54,746 nucleotides of DNA from CAYLPU01 sp964385635 (GCA_964385635.1 CAYLPU010000025.1:1-54746), one strand, 5' to 3'; shown: positions 23,324-32,388, counted from the first letter of the stretch. Made by a program: numbers and translations. The notes: generated from the letters alone by a model not told the origin.

Positions 23324-24466
23324 ATGAAATTCTCACGCATATCCCTGGAAAACTGGCGCAACTTTGGGCACGTTGACGTACCGCTGCAGAACCGCGCCTT
23401 TCTGGTGGGGCCGAATGCGTCCGGCAAGTCCAACTTCCTGGATGCGTTTCGCTTTCTACGCGACATCGTGATCTCAGGCGGGGGCTTTCAGAAATCCGTG
23501 ACGGACCGGGGGGGTGTCTCTCTCATTCGGAATCTGGCTGCGCGGCGCTACCCAGACGTTGTTATCCAGGTTGCCTTACAAGAGAAGGAGGAAATCGTCT
23601 GGCGTTATCGGATTGCCTTTGCGCAGGACAATCAGCGCCGGCCCATCCTCAAGAAGGAACAGGTCTGGCGGGGGAGTGATTTGATCCTGGACCGTCCAGA
23701 CGACGACGACCGGGCCGACGAAGCGCGTCTACGGCAGACCTACTTGGAGCAGACGTTTGCCAACCGGGATTTCCGCGACATTGCCGATTTTTTTATGTCG
23801 GTACACTATTACCACCTCGTCCCGCAATTGGTCCGCGACCCGGAGCGTTCAATAGGGCAGCAGGCGGATCCTTACGGGGGTGATTTTTTGGAGCAGATCG
23901 CCAGTACCCAAAAGCACACGAAAGAGGCCCGCCTCCGTCGCATTCTGGCGGCGCTCAAGGTCGCCGTCCCCCAGCTCGGCGAACTCAAGTTGGAAAAAGA
24001 CGAGCGAGGTGTCTCCCACCTGTACGGCAATTACGAGCATTGGCGTCCCAAGGGGGCCTGGCAGACGGAAGCGGACTTTTCCGACGGTACCCTGCGGCTG
24101 ATGGGACTGCTCTGGTCGTTGCTAGACGGCAGTGGGACCCTCCTGTTGGAAGAACCCGAACTATCGTTGCATCCCGAGATCGTGCGTTACATTCCGCAGA
24201 TGATGCTGCGCGTGCAGCGCGGACGCAGGCGCGCCGTCCGGCAGGTGTTTCTGAGCACGCACAGCAGCGATCTGCTGCGCGACGAGGGTATTGCAGCCGA
24301 CGAAGTGCTGCTGTTCATCCCTTCCCAGGAAGGGAGCGTTGTACAGGTCGGCGCCGATATCGCCGAGGTGCGGCAATTGCTGGAAGCAGGCCTGACCGCC
24401 GCCGAGGTGGTCATCCCCCGCACCCAGCCGATCAATGCGGTTCAACTTTCTCTCTTTGGAGATTGA
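23324..24466 (+). CDS. AAA family ATPase (SMC/OLD-like, AAA_21 type)
   Basis: A 380-residue ABC/SMC-like ATPase. Walker A is GPNASGKS at residues 29-36, an ABC-signature-like SDGTLRLMGLL is near residue 250, Walker B is LLLEEPELSLHPE at about 270, and the H-loop region is FLSTHSSDLL. Standalone ATPases of this type pair with TOPRIM proteins in OLD-like defence systems, in which the ATPase senses and the nuclease acts. Here the next gene, six bases on, encodes a TOPRIM-like protein. A strong GGGAGGGAGAGAA precedes the ATG. Its place between mod and res of a type III system is unusual. Confidence 0.9.
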   Translation: MKFSRISLENWRNFGHVDVPLQNRAFLVGPNASGKSNFLDAFRFLRDIVISGGGFQKSVTDRGGVSLIRNLAARRYPDVVIQVALQEKEEIVWRYRIAFAQDNQRRPILKKEQVWRGSDLILDRPDDDDRADEARLRQTYLEQTFANRDFRDIADFFMSVHYYHLVPQLVRDPERSIGQQADPYGGDFLEQIASTQKHTKEARLRRILAALKVAVPQLGELKLEKDERGVSHLYGNYEHWRPKGAWQTEADFSDGTLRLMGLLWSLLDGSGTLLLEEPELSLHPEIVRYIPQMMLRVQRGRRRAVRQVFLSTHSSDLLRDEGIAADEVLLFIPSQEGSVVQVGADIAEVRQLLEAGLTAAEVVIPRTQPINAVQLSLFGD

Positions 24467-24472
24467 CCCTCT

Positions 24473-25114
24473 ATGGAATTGGTCACACCTCCTGTCAACG
24501 TGCTCGTCGAGGGTATCACGGACGAAGCGGTCGTTCGCCGCATACTCGAATACGTTGGACTGACCTGCGGCACTGTGTACGGCAAGAGCGGCAAAGGCCC
24601 GCTGCTTCAACGTCTCCCGAACTACAACCAGGCTGCGCGTTTTGCGCCCTGGCTGGTGGTGGTAGATCTCGATCAGGACGCAGAGTGTGCGCCGCCTTTT
24701 GTTCGAAGCGTACTTCCGAATCCGGCGGGCGGTATGCAGTTGCGTGTGGCCGTGCGCGCAATCGAGGCATGGCTTCTGGCGGACGCCGAACGACTGGCCG
24801 CTTTCCTGGGCATTCGTGCCGTCAGAATTCCGCTCCACCCGGACGCGGAGCCAGACCCCAAGACTACCCTCATCAACCTGGCCCGGAGGAGCCGCAGAAG
24901 GGCGATGCGCGAAGACATCGTACCCCGCGAAGAGAGCGGCAGTCGGGTAGGCCCCGGCTACGCTGGCCGACTGATCGAGTTCGTAGTGGCCGCGGAGCAC
25001 CCGTGGCGGCCCAACGTTGCCGCCCAACATTCGGACAGCCTGCGACGTTGCGTGGAGGCGTTGCAGGCCTTGAGAACGAAAACGGAAACGGGAGACCGGG
25101 GACAAAGTGGATGA
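24473..25114 (+). CDS. TOPRIM-like (DUF4276-like) protein paired with the ATPase
   Basis: A 213-residue protein whose N-terminal half looks like a TOPRIM fold: the glutamate in LVEGITDEAVVRRIL (Glu13) and the acidic pair in WLVVVDLDQD (Asp65, Asp67), as in OLD nucleases, primases and DUF4276 proteins. A later stretch (AVRAIEAWLLAD) is also typical of DUF4276. TOPRIM residues bind divalent metal for phosphoryl transfer, so a nuclease role is plausible but unproven. The gene starts six bases after the ATPase stop, and its stop overlaps the res start (ATGA), giving a single transcript mod-ATPase-TOPRIM-res. Confidence 0.78.
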   Translation: MELVTPPVNVLVEGITDEAVVRRILEYVGLTCGTVYGKSGKGPLLQRLPNYNQAARFAPWLVVVDLDQDAECAPPFVRSVLPNPAGGMQLRVAVRAIEAWLLADAERLAAFLGIRAVRIPLHPDAEPDPKTTLINLARRSRRRAMREDIVPREESGSRVGPGYAGRLIEFVVAAEHPWRPNVAAQHSDSLRRCVEALQALRTKTETGDRGQSG

Positions 25115-27894
25115 TGGAACTCAAATTCGACGCTCACCAGGAATTCCAACTCCAGGCCATCGAAGCCACAGTTGGCCTTCTGGAGGGGCAGCCGCGTGTT
25201 GAGGCCGGTCTGCAATTTGCCCCTGGTCAATCTACCTTCGCCGCCGTCCCCAACCGGTTGGACCTCTCCGAGGCAGAACTGCTGGAAAACCTGCGGGCCG
25301 TCCAGCGAAAGAACAACGTCACCCCCGACTCTGAACTAAAGTGCATCGAACAGCCCATCGAGACGACCGGCGGTCCCAGGGACGCCCGCTTCTACAACTT
25401 TTCCATCGAGATGGAGACCGGCACCGGCAAGACCTACGTCTACCTGCGCACGGCGTTGGAACTCTACCAACGCTACGGCCTGCGCAAGTACATCGTCGTC
25501 GTCCCATCGGTCGCCGTGCGGGAGGGCGTCGTCAAGACCCTCCAGATCACCGAGAAACACTTCCGTAAACTCTACGAAAACGTCCCCTACCGCTACTACG
25601 CCTACGACTCGGCCAACCTCTCCCAGGTGCGCCAGTTCGCCCTCTCCGACAGCGTCGAGATCATGGTCATGACGCTGGCGGCCTTCAACAAAGCCTCCAA
25701 CGTCATCCGCCAGACCACCGACCGGTTGCAGGGCGAGACGCCGGTGCACCTGGTACAGACCGCCCGTCCCGTGCTCATCCTGGACGAACCGCAGAATATG
25801 GAGAGTGAAATCAGCATCGCGGCGCTGGCCCTGCTGGACCCTCTCTTCGCCCTGCGCTACAGCGCCACCCACCGCAACCCCTACAACGTCGTCTATCGCC
25901 TCACCCCTTACGAAGCCTACCGGCAAAGATTGGTCAAGCGTATCGAAGTCGCCTCCGTCGTCAAAGAGGACGACACCGTTCAACCGTACCTGCGGCTGGA
26001 CCGCATCGAAGCGAAAAAGCGAACCCTCACGGCGCGGCTGGCCGTCCACAAACTGATGAAGAGCGGTACCGTGAAGGAGAGAGTCATCACCGTCCGTCCG
26101 GGCGATTCGTTACAGGAAAAGACGAGCCGCACCGAATACGCGGGCTACGAGATTGACGAGGTCAGCCTCGGCGGGGGGTTCGTCCGCTTCGCCAACAACG
26201 TCGAGATCAGCCTGGGGCAAGAACTGGGAGCCGATAAAGAGGCCATCTTTGAGGCCCAGATTCGTTACACCATCGAGGAACACCTGCGCCGCCAGGCCCG
26301 GCTGAAGGACGCCGGTCTAAAGGTTCTCTCCCTGGTCTTCATTGACCGGGTGGACAACTACGCCCCGGAAGACGGCCTCATCCGCCGGCTGTTCGTCCAG
26401 GCTTTCGACGACGCCAAGCAGCGCTTCCCGGACTGGCGCGACCGGGACGCCGGGGAAGTACAGGCGGCTTACTTCGCCCAGCGGCGCATCCGCAGCGGCG
26501 AGGTCATCCTCGAAGACAGCAAGACCGGCGAGGCGGAAAGAGACCGCCAGGCCTACGAACTGATCATGAAAGACAAAGAGCTGCTGCTCTCCTTCGACGA
26601 ACCGGTGGCCTTTATCTTTTCCCACTCCGCCCTGCGGGAGGGCTGGGATAACCCCAACGTCTTTCAAATCTGCACGTTGAACCAGACCGTCTCCGAGATG
26701 AAGAAGCGGCAGGAGGTCGGGCGCGGCGTGCGCCTGCCCGTGAACCAGTCTGGCGAGCGGGTGCACGACGAGCGGTTCAACGTCCTGACCGTCGTCGCCA
26801 ACGAGAGTTACGAGCGCTTTGTGGCCCAACTCCAGAGCGAGATCGCCTTCGAGTACCGGGAGGAGATCGAAGCGCGTTACGGCAAGCCCATCGGCGACCT
26901 GAGCGACGAGGAACGGAGCCAGATCGAAGAAGAGTATGGCGTGGGCATCCTGCCGCCCAAACCGGCTGACGCTCGCAAGCGCGGCAGGGCGACGTTGCGC
27001 AAGGAGTACACGCTCAGGCCCGAGTTCCAGGCGCTTTGGGAGAGAATCAAGCACAAGACCCGCTACGCCGTCAAGATAGATAGCGAAAAACTGGTCCGTG
27101 ACGTGGTGGCGGAACTCGACCGGGCGGAGATTCGCCCGCCCCGCGTGACCATCACCAAGGCGCGGGTAGACGTGGGCCAGGAGAGCGTCTTCGAGGCTCT
27201 GCAAATGAGCGCGGCCAGGACCGTGATGGACCTGTCGGGGCGCTACCCCTTGCCTAACCTGGTCGAGGTGATGGCGAACCTGATGGAACACACCACGCCG
27301 CCGGTGCGCCTCACCCGTGGCACGTTCCTGGAGATCATCAGACGCGCATCCCCGGCGTGCCGGCAAGCGATGGTAGACAACCCCAACGAATTCGCCACCG
27401 TTGCCGTGCGTTTCATCAAGGAAAAACTGACCGACCAGTTGGTGGAGGGCATCCAGTACGAAAAGATCAACCGGTGGTACGAGATGACCCAACTGGACGT
27501 GGAGATTCCAGGATGGGAGGAATACCTGGTGCCGGCCGCCAACTCCGTCTACGATCACGTCATCTGCGACTCTGACATAGAGCGACAGTTTGTAGAGGGA
27601 TTGGAGCATCGGGACGACGTCAGGTTGTACCTCAATCTCCCTGCCTGGTTCACCGTGCCGACCCCCATCGGCGAGTACAACCCGGACTGGGCCATCGTGA
27701 TGGAAGACTGCGACGAACACGGCGAGCCTATGGGCAAGCCACTCCTGTACCTGGTGCGTGAGACCAAGAGCACCCATCGCCTGGACGAGCTACGCCCGGA
27801 CGAACGGCGCAAGATCGTCTGCGGCGAGCGGCACTTCAAGGATGCATTGGGGGTGGACTACAAGGTCGTCGTTTCCGCCCGCGAACTGCCATGA
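25111..27894 (+). CDS. res: Type III restriction enzyme, Res subunit
   Basis: A 927-residue ATP-dependent restriction helicase-nuclease. Walker A is METGTGKTY at 101-109, the DEAD-like Walker B is LILDEPQ at about 222-228, and helicase motif VI is RQEVGRGVRLP. Near the C-terminus a PD-(D/E)xK nuclease site is visible: Asp859 in YNPDWAI with Glu884 and Lys886 in VRETKS. The ATG at 25111 overlaps the TOPRIM gene stop; a second ATG is at 25114. The open frame continues upstream to 24040 but overlaps the ATPase and TOPRIM genes in another frame there. All motifs look intact, so the system is probably active. Confidence 0.93.
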   Translation: MMELKFDAHQEFQLQAIEATVGLLEGQPRVEAGLQFAPGQSTFAAVPNRLDLSEAELLENLRAVQRKNNVTPDSELKCIEQPIETTGGPRDARFYNFSIEMETGTGKTYVYLRTALELYQRYGLRKYIVVVPSVAVREGVVKTLQITEKHFRKLYENVPYRYYAYDSANLSQVRQFALSDSVEIMVMTLAAFNKASNVIRQTTDRLQGETPVHLVQTARPVLILDEPQNMESEISIAALALLDPLFALRYSATHRNPYNVVYRLTPYEAYRQRLVKRIEVASVVKEDDTVQPYLRLDRIEAKKRTLTARLAVHKLMKSGTVKERVITVRPGDSLQEKTSRTEYAGYEIDEVSLGGGFVRFANNVEISLGQELGADKEAIFEAQIRYTIEEHLRRQARLKDAGLKVLSLVFIDRVDNYAPEDGLIRRLFVQAFDDAKQRFPDWRDRDAGEVQAAYFAQRRIRSGEVILEDSKTGEAERDRQAYELIMKDKELLLSFDEPVAFIFSHSALREGWDNPNVFQICTLNQTVSEMKKRQEVGRGVRLPVNQSGERVHDERFNVLTVVANESYERFVAQLQSEIAFEYREEIEARYGKPIGDLSDEERSQIEEEYGVGILPPKPADARKRGRATLRKEYTLRPEFQALWERIKHKTRYAVKIDSEKLVRDVVAELDRAEIRPPRVTITKARVDVGQESVFEALQMSAARTVMDLSGRYPLPNLVEVMANLMEHTTPPVRLTRGTFLEIIRRASPACRQAMVDNPNEFATVAVRFIKEKLTDQLVEGIQYEKINRWYEMTQLDVEIPGWEEYLVPAANSVYDHVICDSDIERQFVEGLEHRDDVRLYLNLPAWFTVPTPIGEYNPDWAIVMEDCDEHGEPMGKPLLYLVRETKSTHRLDELRPDERRKIVCGERHFKDALGVDYKVVVSARELP

Positions 27895-27960
27895 GGCCGA
27901 GGTCGAGGTTACTCTCAGCCACAGTGAAGTTGGTCCCAGAATGTTACCAGGGAGAGCGAA

Positions 27961-28059
27961 ATGCCCACGCCACTCCTGACCACCAAACTCTATATCCCGC
28001 CCGCCCGACAGAACAAAGCACGAAAAATCAAAGTGCTTTTTTTGATTTTCGTGGTATAA
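27961..28059 (+). pseudogene. MalT-like regulator 5' scrap
   Basis: The first 15 codons (MPTPLLTTKLYIPPAR) match the N-terminus of the MalT-like genes at 19462, 35786 and 39846. The frame then leaves the family at about 28005 and stops at 28059. With the fragment at 19462 it forms a pair of same-direction heads flanking the 8.3-kb accessory island. Confidence 0.75.
28020..28050. repeat. A/T-rich inverted repeat at island edge
   Basis: Arms GAAAATCAAA-type and TTTGATTTTC flank AGTGCTTT, exactly where the MalT scrap loses homology. It could be an insertion scar or a terminator of upstream transcription. Confidence 0.45.
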
Positions 28060-28060
28060 T
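28052..28060 (+). promoter_or_regulatory. Extended -10 promoter of the AAA_14 ATPase
   Basis: TGGTATAAT is a perfect extended -10. No good -35 is present. The ATG at 28070 lies 9 bases past it, so the message would be leaderless or nearly so. Confidence 0.5.
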
Positions 28061-28069
28061 GGGCCTACT

Positions 28070-29239
28070 ATGATACCCAGACCCGCCCTCTCCCAACAAA
28101 TCGCGACCGCGCTGGCCCGCAGCCGCGTCGTAGTCCTGATTGGGCCGCGCCAATGCGGCAAGACCACCATGGCCCGCACCTTCGTGCCGCCAGATTCCCT
28201 CAACTATTTCGACCTGGAAGATCCTGTCAGCCTGGCCCGCCTGGATGAACCGATGACGGCATTGCAAAACCTGCGCGGGCTGGTGGTCATTGATGAGATA
28301 CAACGCCGCCCCAATCTGTTTCCCATTCTGCGCGTCCTGGTAGACCGCGACCCCTTACCGGCACGGTTTCTTATTCTCGGCAGTGCGTCGCCCGGATTGC
28401 TGCGCCAATCCTCCGAATCGCTGGCCGGCCGGCTAGAACTCGTGACTATGGCTGGGTTTTGCCTGGCCGAGGTGGGCCTGGACACCAAGACCAAACACTG
28501 GCTGCGCGGTGGCTTCCCCTTGTCCTTCCTGGTCCCTTCCGAGGCGGATAGCTTCATCTGGCGCAAGAATTTCATCCAAACCTTCCTGGAGCGCGACCTG
28601 CCCCAACTTGGAATTCGAGTTCCCGCTTATACCATGCTGCGCTTTTGGACGATGCTGGCCCACTATCACGGGCAGATCTGGAACGGAGCCGAACTGGCCC
28701 GCTCCCTCGGCGTCTCGCAACCCACGGTGCGGCGTTACCTGGACACCTTGGAAGGGGTCTTTATGATGCGGCAACTGCGACCCTGGCACACCAATTTGAA
28801 AAAGCGCCAAGTCAAATCGCCTAAGGTATATTTCCGTGATACCGGCCTGCTGCACCACCTGCTGGGGGTGCGGTCTGAGCGTGACTTGTTGACGCACCCC
28901 AAACTGGGCGCGTCGTGGGAAGGCTACGTCATTGAGGAAATACTCAAAGCCGTGAGACCCAACGAGGCATATTTCTGGGCCACCCACGGCGGGGCGGAAC
29001 TCGATTTGCTTTTGCTCAAAGATGGGCGCCGGGTGGGCGTGGAGTGCAAACGGGTAGATGCGCCGCGCCTGACCCGTTCCATGCGCATCACCCTGGATAA
29101 CTTGCAGTTGGAGCATCTGATAGTTGTCTATCCTGGCGAGCAATCGTATCCATTGTCCGAACAGGTCACGGCAGTTCCGCTAGAGATGCTGGTGACTGGC
29201 GACGAAGGCTTGTGGGAAAAACGTGACGCGCTACGGTGA
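28070..29239 (+). CDS. AAA_14 ATPase with DUF4143 domain
   Basis: A 389-residue protein of a widespread family without settled function. An N-terminal AAA domain has Walker A GPRQCGKTT at 25-33 and Walker B LVVIDEIQRRP near 76-86. A helix-turn-helix-like region follows (NGAELARSLGVSQPTVRRYL), then the DUF4143 domain, whose end (GGAELDLLLLKDGRRVGVECKR) looks like a PD-(D/E)xK nuclease core. Families of this type are patchily distributed and often lie in mobile regions. It stands alone after the accessory island, and its start codon follows directly on an extended -10. Confidence 0.9.
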   Translation: MIPRPALSQQIATALARSRVVVLIGPRQCGKTTMARTFVPPDSLNYFDLEDPVSLARLDEPMTALQNLRGLVVIDEIQRRPNLFPILRVLVDRDPLPARFLILGSASPGLLRQSSESLAGRLELVTMAGFCLAEVGLDTKTKHWLRGGFPLSFLVPSEADSFIWRKNFIQTFLERDLPQLGIRVPAYTMLRFWTMLAHYHGQIWNGAELARSLGVSQPTVRRYLDTLEGVFMMRQLRPWHTNLKKRQVKSPKVYFRDTGLLHHLLGVRSERDLLTHPKLGASWEGYVIEEILKAVRPNEAYFWATHGGAELDLLLLKDGRRVGVECKRVDAPRLTRSMRITLDNLQLEHLIVVYPGEQSYPLSEQVTAVPLEMLVTGDEGLWEKRDALR

Positions 29240-29298
29240 TTTCCGTTACCCAAATCGAGTCGGAGGGAAAGTTCGCATCGATAGCAAGGAGGTGAATG

Positions 29299-30546
29299 AT
29301 GGGAAAACTCTTGATAATGGCGTGGCGTAACGTGTGGCGCAATTGGAGGCGGACGGTGATCGCTGGGATCGCCATCGCGCTGGGGCTGACTCTCATACTC
29401 GTTTTTGACGGCTTCCTGGGCGGGATGAACGAGGCCCTTTACGGTAACACGGTCAAGCTGCAGGGCGGCCACGTGCAGGTACACGCGTCAGGCTTCCGAG
29501 AAAAGGCGAACAGGCTGCCGCTGCTGCCTCTGGTCGACGCGGGCGCGGCGGTGGAGGCAGCGTTGGCCCAGCCGGAGGTGATCGCCGTATCGCAGCGCAT
29601 CGAGACCGGCGGCATGGTCAGCAGCCGCGAGGGGACCCTGTCGGTCGCCATCACCGGCATCGAACCGGAACAGGAAGCGCCAGTGAGCCTGGTGGCGGAG
29701 AACGTCGTCCAGGGCCGCTGGCTGGAAGGGTTCGACGAAGACGTCCTCCTCATCGGCAAGGCGATGGCCGAGCGGCTTGAGGTGACCATAGGCGACCGCG
29801 TCACGCTGGTAGGACGCGCCACCCACCAGCAGATGCGCCGCCGCACGATGACGATCGTCGGTATCTATGACCTGGGGATTCCGGGGGTGGAAAAGAGCCT
29901 GGTCTACGTCTCGCTGCTCGAAGCGCAGACGCTCTTTGACTTGCGCGATCAGGCTACCGAGGTTGCCATTTACCTCGAACAGGTGGGGCAGGAGCCGCCG
30001 GTGGTCGAGACGCTGCAAACTGCCTTGCCCGGCTACGAGGTGGATGCCTGGGACACGCTGGATCCCTCGGCAAAGCAGATGATGGAGTTAGAGGCTCAAA
30101 TAATGGACATGTTTGGGCTGGTCATCCTGTTGATCGCCGGCATTGGCATCCTCAACCTGATGCTGATGGCGGTGTTCGAGCGCACGCGCGAGATCGGCCT
30201 GCTGGCGGCGATGGGGTTAAAGCGACGGGAGACCGTGGCGCTGTTCCTGCTGGAGGGGGTGCTGATCGGGTTGCTGGGCGCACTGGCCGGCTGCGTGCTG
30301 GGTGGGGCGGTAGGCGCCTACTATGGACGAGTCGGGTTCGATTTTATGGCCCTTTATGGAGGAGTAGACGTGAGCGAGTACAGCGGACTGATCGGACTGA
30401 TGGGCGATCGGCTCTACCTCCGAATTGGGATAGGTGTGCTGGTGGAACGGGCGCTGACCGTCGCCATCATCGCGGCGCTGGCCTCGCTCTACCCGGCCTG
30501 GCAAGCTTCCAAACGGGAGCCGGCCGAGGCCCTACATTATGTCTGA
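29299..30546 (+). CDS. ABC transporter permease (FtsX/MacB/LolC type), first
   Basis: A permease of 415 residues. An N-terminal membrane segment (about 17-37) is followed by a large extracytoplasmic MacB_PCD-like domain and three membrane segments in an FtsX domain (about 270-410) with the family stretch VFERTREIGLLAAMGLKRRE. Such permeases dimerise and work by mechanotransmission with a MacB/LolD-type ATPase to move lipids, peptides or lipoproteins. I choose the second ATG (29299) because AGGAGG is then at the ideal spacing. The cognate second permease begins at 31099, separated by an inserted GxxExxY element. Confidence 0.9.
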   Translation: MGKLLIMAWRNVWRNWRRTVIAGIAIALGLTLILVFDGFLGGMNEALYGNTVKLQGGHVQVHASGFREKANRLPLLPLVDAGAAVEAALAQPEVIAVSQRIETGGMVSSREGTLSVAITGIEPEQEAPVSLVAENVVQGRWLEGFDEDVLLIGKAMAERLEVTIGDRVTLVGRATHQQMRRRTMTIVGIYDLGIPGVEKSLVYVSLLEAQTLFDLRDQATEVAIYLEQVGQEPPVVETLQTALPGYEVDAWDTLDPSAKQMMELEAQIMDMFGLVILLIAGIGILNLMLMAVFERTREIGLLAAMGLKRRETVALFLLEGVLIGLLGALAGCVLGGAVGAYYGRVGFDFMALYGGVDVSEYSGLIGLMGDRLYLRIGIGVLVERALTVAIIAALASLYPAWQASKREPAEALHYV

Positions 30547-30556
30547 TGCGCAATTC

Positions 30557-31071
30557 GTTTACACAGAGTCACACAGAGCAGACGCAGAGATGCACAGAGA
30601 AAACAAGAGAAGGCGAATAAACGGCATCCGAGAGACATTGTGAGCAATCTTACCGAGTTGAACAAACTGACAAAACAGATCATCGGTGCAGCTATCGAAG
30701 TACACCGTCATTTAGGGCCGGGCCTGCTGGAATCAACCTATGAGACTTGTCTGGCTTACGAATTGCAACAACTTGGACTGAGCTTCGAACGACAAAAAGC
30801 ACTTCCCCTAGTCTACAAGGAAATCCGCCTGGATCAAGGGTACCGCATTGATTTGCTCGTGGAGCGAAAGGTGGTCGTAGAGATCAAGGTCGTTGAGCAA
30901 ATCATCCCAGTTCACGAGGCTCAGGTGCTATCCTATCTCAAGTTTTCTAAGTGCAAAATTGGCCTGTTGCTCAATTTCAACGTCAAGCTGCTCAAGGATG
31001 GCATTCGTCGCTTTATAATGTAATCTTTCTCTGTGTAACTCTGTGTTTTCTCTGTGCAACTCGGTGTAAAA
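30557..31071 (+). mobile_element. Inverted-repeat element carrying a GxxExxY gene
   Basis: The left end (30557-30605) begins TTTACACAGAGTCACACAGAG, and the right end (31026-31071), read on the other strand, begins TTTACACCGAGTTGCACAGAG; 18 of these 21 positions agree. Inside, both ends repeat ACACAGAGAAAAC. The element holds only the GxxExxY gene and sits between two permease genes of one operon, so it looks like a small inserted unit. No transposase is encoded, so movement would need help in trans. Confidence 0.6.
30640..31023 (+). CDS. GxxExxY family protein (PD-(D/E)xK-like)
   Basis: A 127-residue protein of the GxxExxY family, named for the motif seen here as GPGLLESTYE. A core of D..ExK type appears in YRIDLLVERKVVVEIK, which relates it to the PD-(D/E)xK nuclease superfamily, though no activity is established for the family. 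The start is a GTG. It interrupts an ABC transporter operon and is bounded by inverted copies of an ACAGAG-rich repeat. Confidence 0.88.
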   Translation: MSNLTELNKLTKQIIGAAIEVHRHLGPGLLESTYETCLAYELQQLGLSFERQKALPLVYKEIRLDQGYRIDLLVERKVVVEIKVVEQIIPVHEAQVLSYLKFSKCKIGLLLNFNVKLLKDGIRRFIM

Positions 31072-31098
31072 GCGTGAAACGTGAGGAGGAAAGATACT

Positions 31099-32328
31099 AT
31101 GTTCAAACTGTGGAGGATTGCAATTCGCGACCTGGGACGTAACAAGCGGCGATCGGCGTTGACGCTGATAGCGGTGATGATGGGATTGGCGCTGGTTATC
31201 GCGCTTCATGGCTTTGAGATGGGTGCGATACAGGGTGCGGTCGAGGACAACATTCGCGTGCAGACCGGTCACGTGCAGGTGCGCGGGGAATCCTACGACA
31301 AGGACAAGGTCAGCCTCAAGTGGGAGGATCTGTTGGAGGATCCGCTGGGATTGGCCGCCCAGGCGCAGATGCTGGCGGACGTGCGAGCAGCAGCGCCGGT
31401 GTTGTGGGCCGGCGGCATCCTGGGCACGGTCGAAGAGTCGGTCGGCGTGCGGGTGTTTGGCATAGACCCGCCTTCCGAGATGGCGGCGCCCTTTCGGGAG
31501 GGTTTGGTTGCCGGCGAGTTCCTGGCCCCCGATGACCGGAGCGGCGTCCTCATCAGCCAGAGGTTGGCCAACAACCTGGGGTTGACAATGGGCGATGACG
31601 TCAGCCTGCTGATCAACACGTCAGGCGAGCAGCCTGACGAGGCGACCTTTACAATCCGTGGCTTGTACGACACTGGCTTCCCATCCTTCGACGAGGCGAC
31701 GATCTTTTTGCCGCTGGCAAAGGCGCAGGCGTTCACGCGAGCGGGGGAGCGGGCCAGCGTGGTCGTGGTTCTGCTCCACAATCAGGAAGATGCCGACACG
31801 GTTGCTGCAGCGCTGCGCGCGCCGGGGTTGGACGTGCTGACCTGGCGTGACCTTAACCAGTTGATGCTGCAAGCCATGGAATCGTCGATGGGAATGTTGT
31901 ACATGTTCTACCTGATAGTGCTGGCCATCGTCGCCGTCGTCGTCGCCAACACGCTGTTGATGTCCGTCTTTGAACGCACGCGGGAGATGGGTATCCTGGC
32001 TGCGCTGGGGATGAAGGGGCGGCAGATCATGGCGATGTTCATAATGGAGTCTGCCACGCTGGGAGCGTTAGGTGTCATCCTGGGCGTACTGCTGGGATCG
32101 CTGGGAGTGTATTATATGGCTACCGAAGGCATTTACCTTGGCGATATCGATATAGCCGAAATGGTTTCTGCTGACATAGCCTATGGCGAAACGATGTATG
32201 CGGCCTTCCAGTGGGCGGATACGGCCGTTTTATCCGTTGTTTGCTGGATCATCATGCTGCTGGCCTCGCTCTACCCGGCCTGGTTTGCGACCCGGAAGGA
32301 GCCAATTGATGCGCTGCGAGCTTTGTAA
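31099..32328 (+). CDS. ABC transporter permease (FtsX/MacB/LolC type), second
   Basis: A 409-residue partner of the permease at 29299, with the same layout: N-terminal membrane segment, large periplasmic-type domain, and FtsX-type C-terminal membrane segments containing VFERTREMGILAALGMKGRQ. The two probably form the heterodimeric membrane part of the exporter. GAGGAGGAAAG before the ATG at 31099 decides the start against the longer frame. The ATPase gene follows after a 60-base gap that holds a palindromic repeat. Confidence 0.9.
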   Translation: MFKLWRIAIRDLGRNKRRSALTLIAVMMGLALVIALHGFEMGAIQGAVEDNIRVQTGHVQVRGESYDKDKVSLKWEDLLEDPLGLAAQAQMLADVRAAAPVLWAGGILGTVEESVGVRVFGIDPPSEMAAPFREGLVAGEFLAPDDRSGVLISQRLANNLGLTMGDDVSLLINTSGEQPDEATFTIRGLYDTGFPSFDEATIFLPLAKAQAFTRAGERASVVVVLLHNQEDADTVAAALRAPGLDVLTWRDLNQLMLQAMESSMGMLYMFYLIVLAIVAVVVANTLLMSVFERTREMGILAALGMKGRQIMAMFIMESATLGALGVILGVLLGSLGVYYMATEGIYLGDIDIAEMVSADIAYGETMYAAFQWADTAVLSVVCWIIMLLASLYPAWFATRKEPIDALRAL

Positions 32329-32337
32329 GATCACAAG

Positions 32338-32373
32338 AAACCCGGTTTTTGGGAAAAACCCGGTTTCTCCAAA
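32338..32373. repeat. Palindromic repeat GAAACCCGGTTT type
   Basis: Arms GAAACCCGGTTTTT and AAAAACCCGGTTTC lie in the gap between permease and ATPase genes. A related copy with arms GAAACCGGGTT and AACCCGGTTTC is at 34409-34442. Confidence 0.6.
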
Positions 32374-32388
32374 ACGAGGAGGTGTGAA

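Noticed and set aside
24040..25110. Upstream extension of the res reading frame by 357 codons
   Set aside because: It overlaps two well-supported genes (ATPase and TOPRIM-like) in another frame, and its translation has an unnatural composition; the family N-terminus begins at 25111.
26317..27777. 486-codon minus-strand frame opposite res
   Set aside because: Antisense shadow of a gene with all helicase and nuclease motifs intact; the translated product is His/Val/Asp-rich as antisense shadows are.
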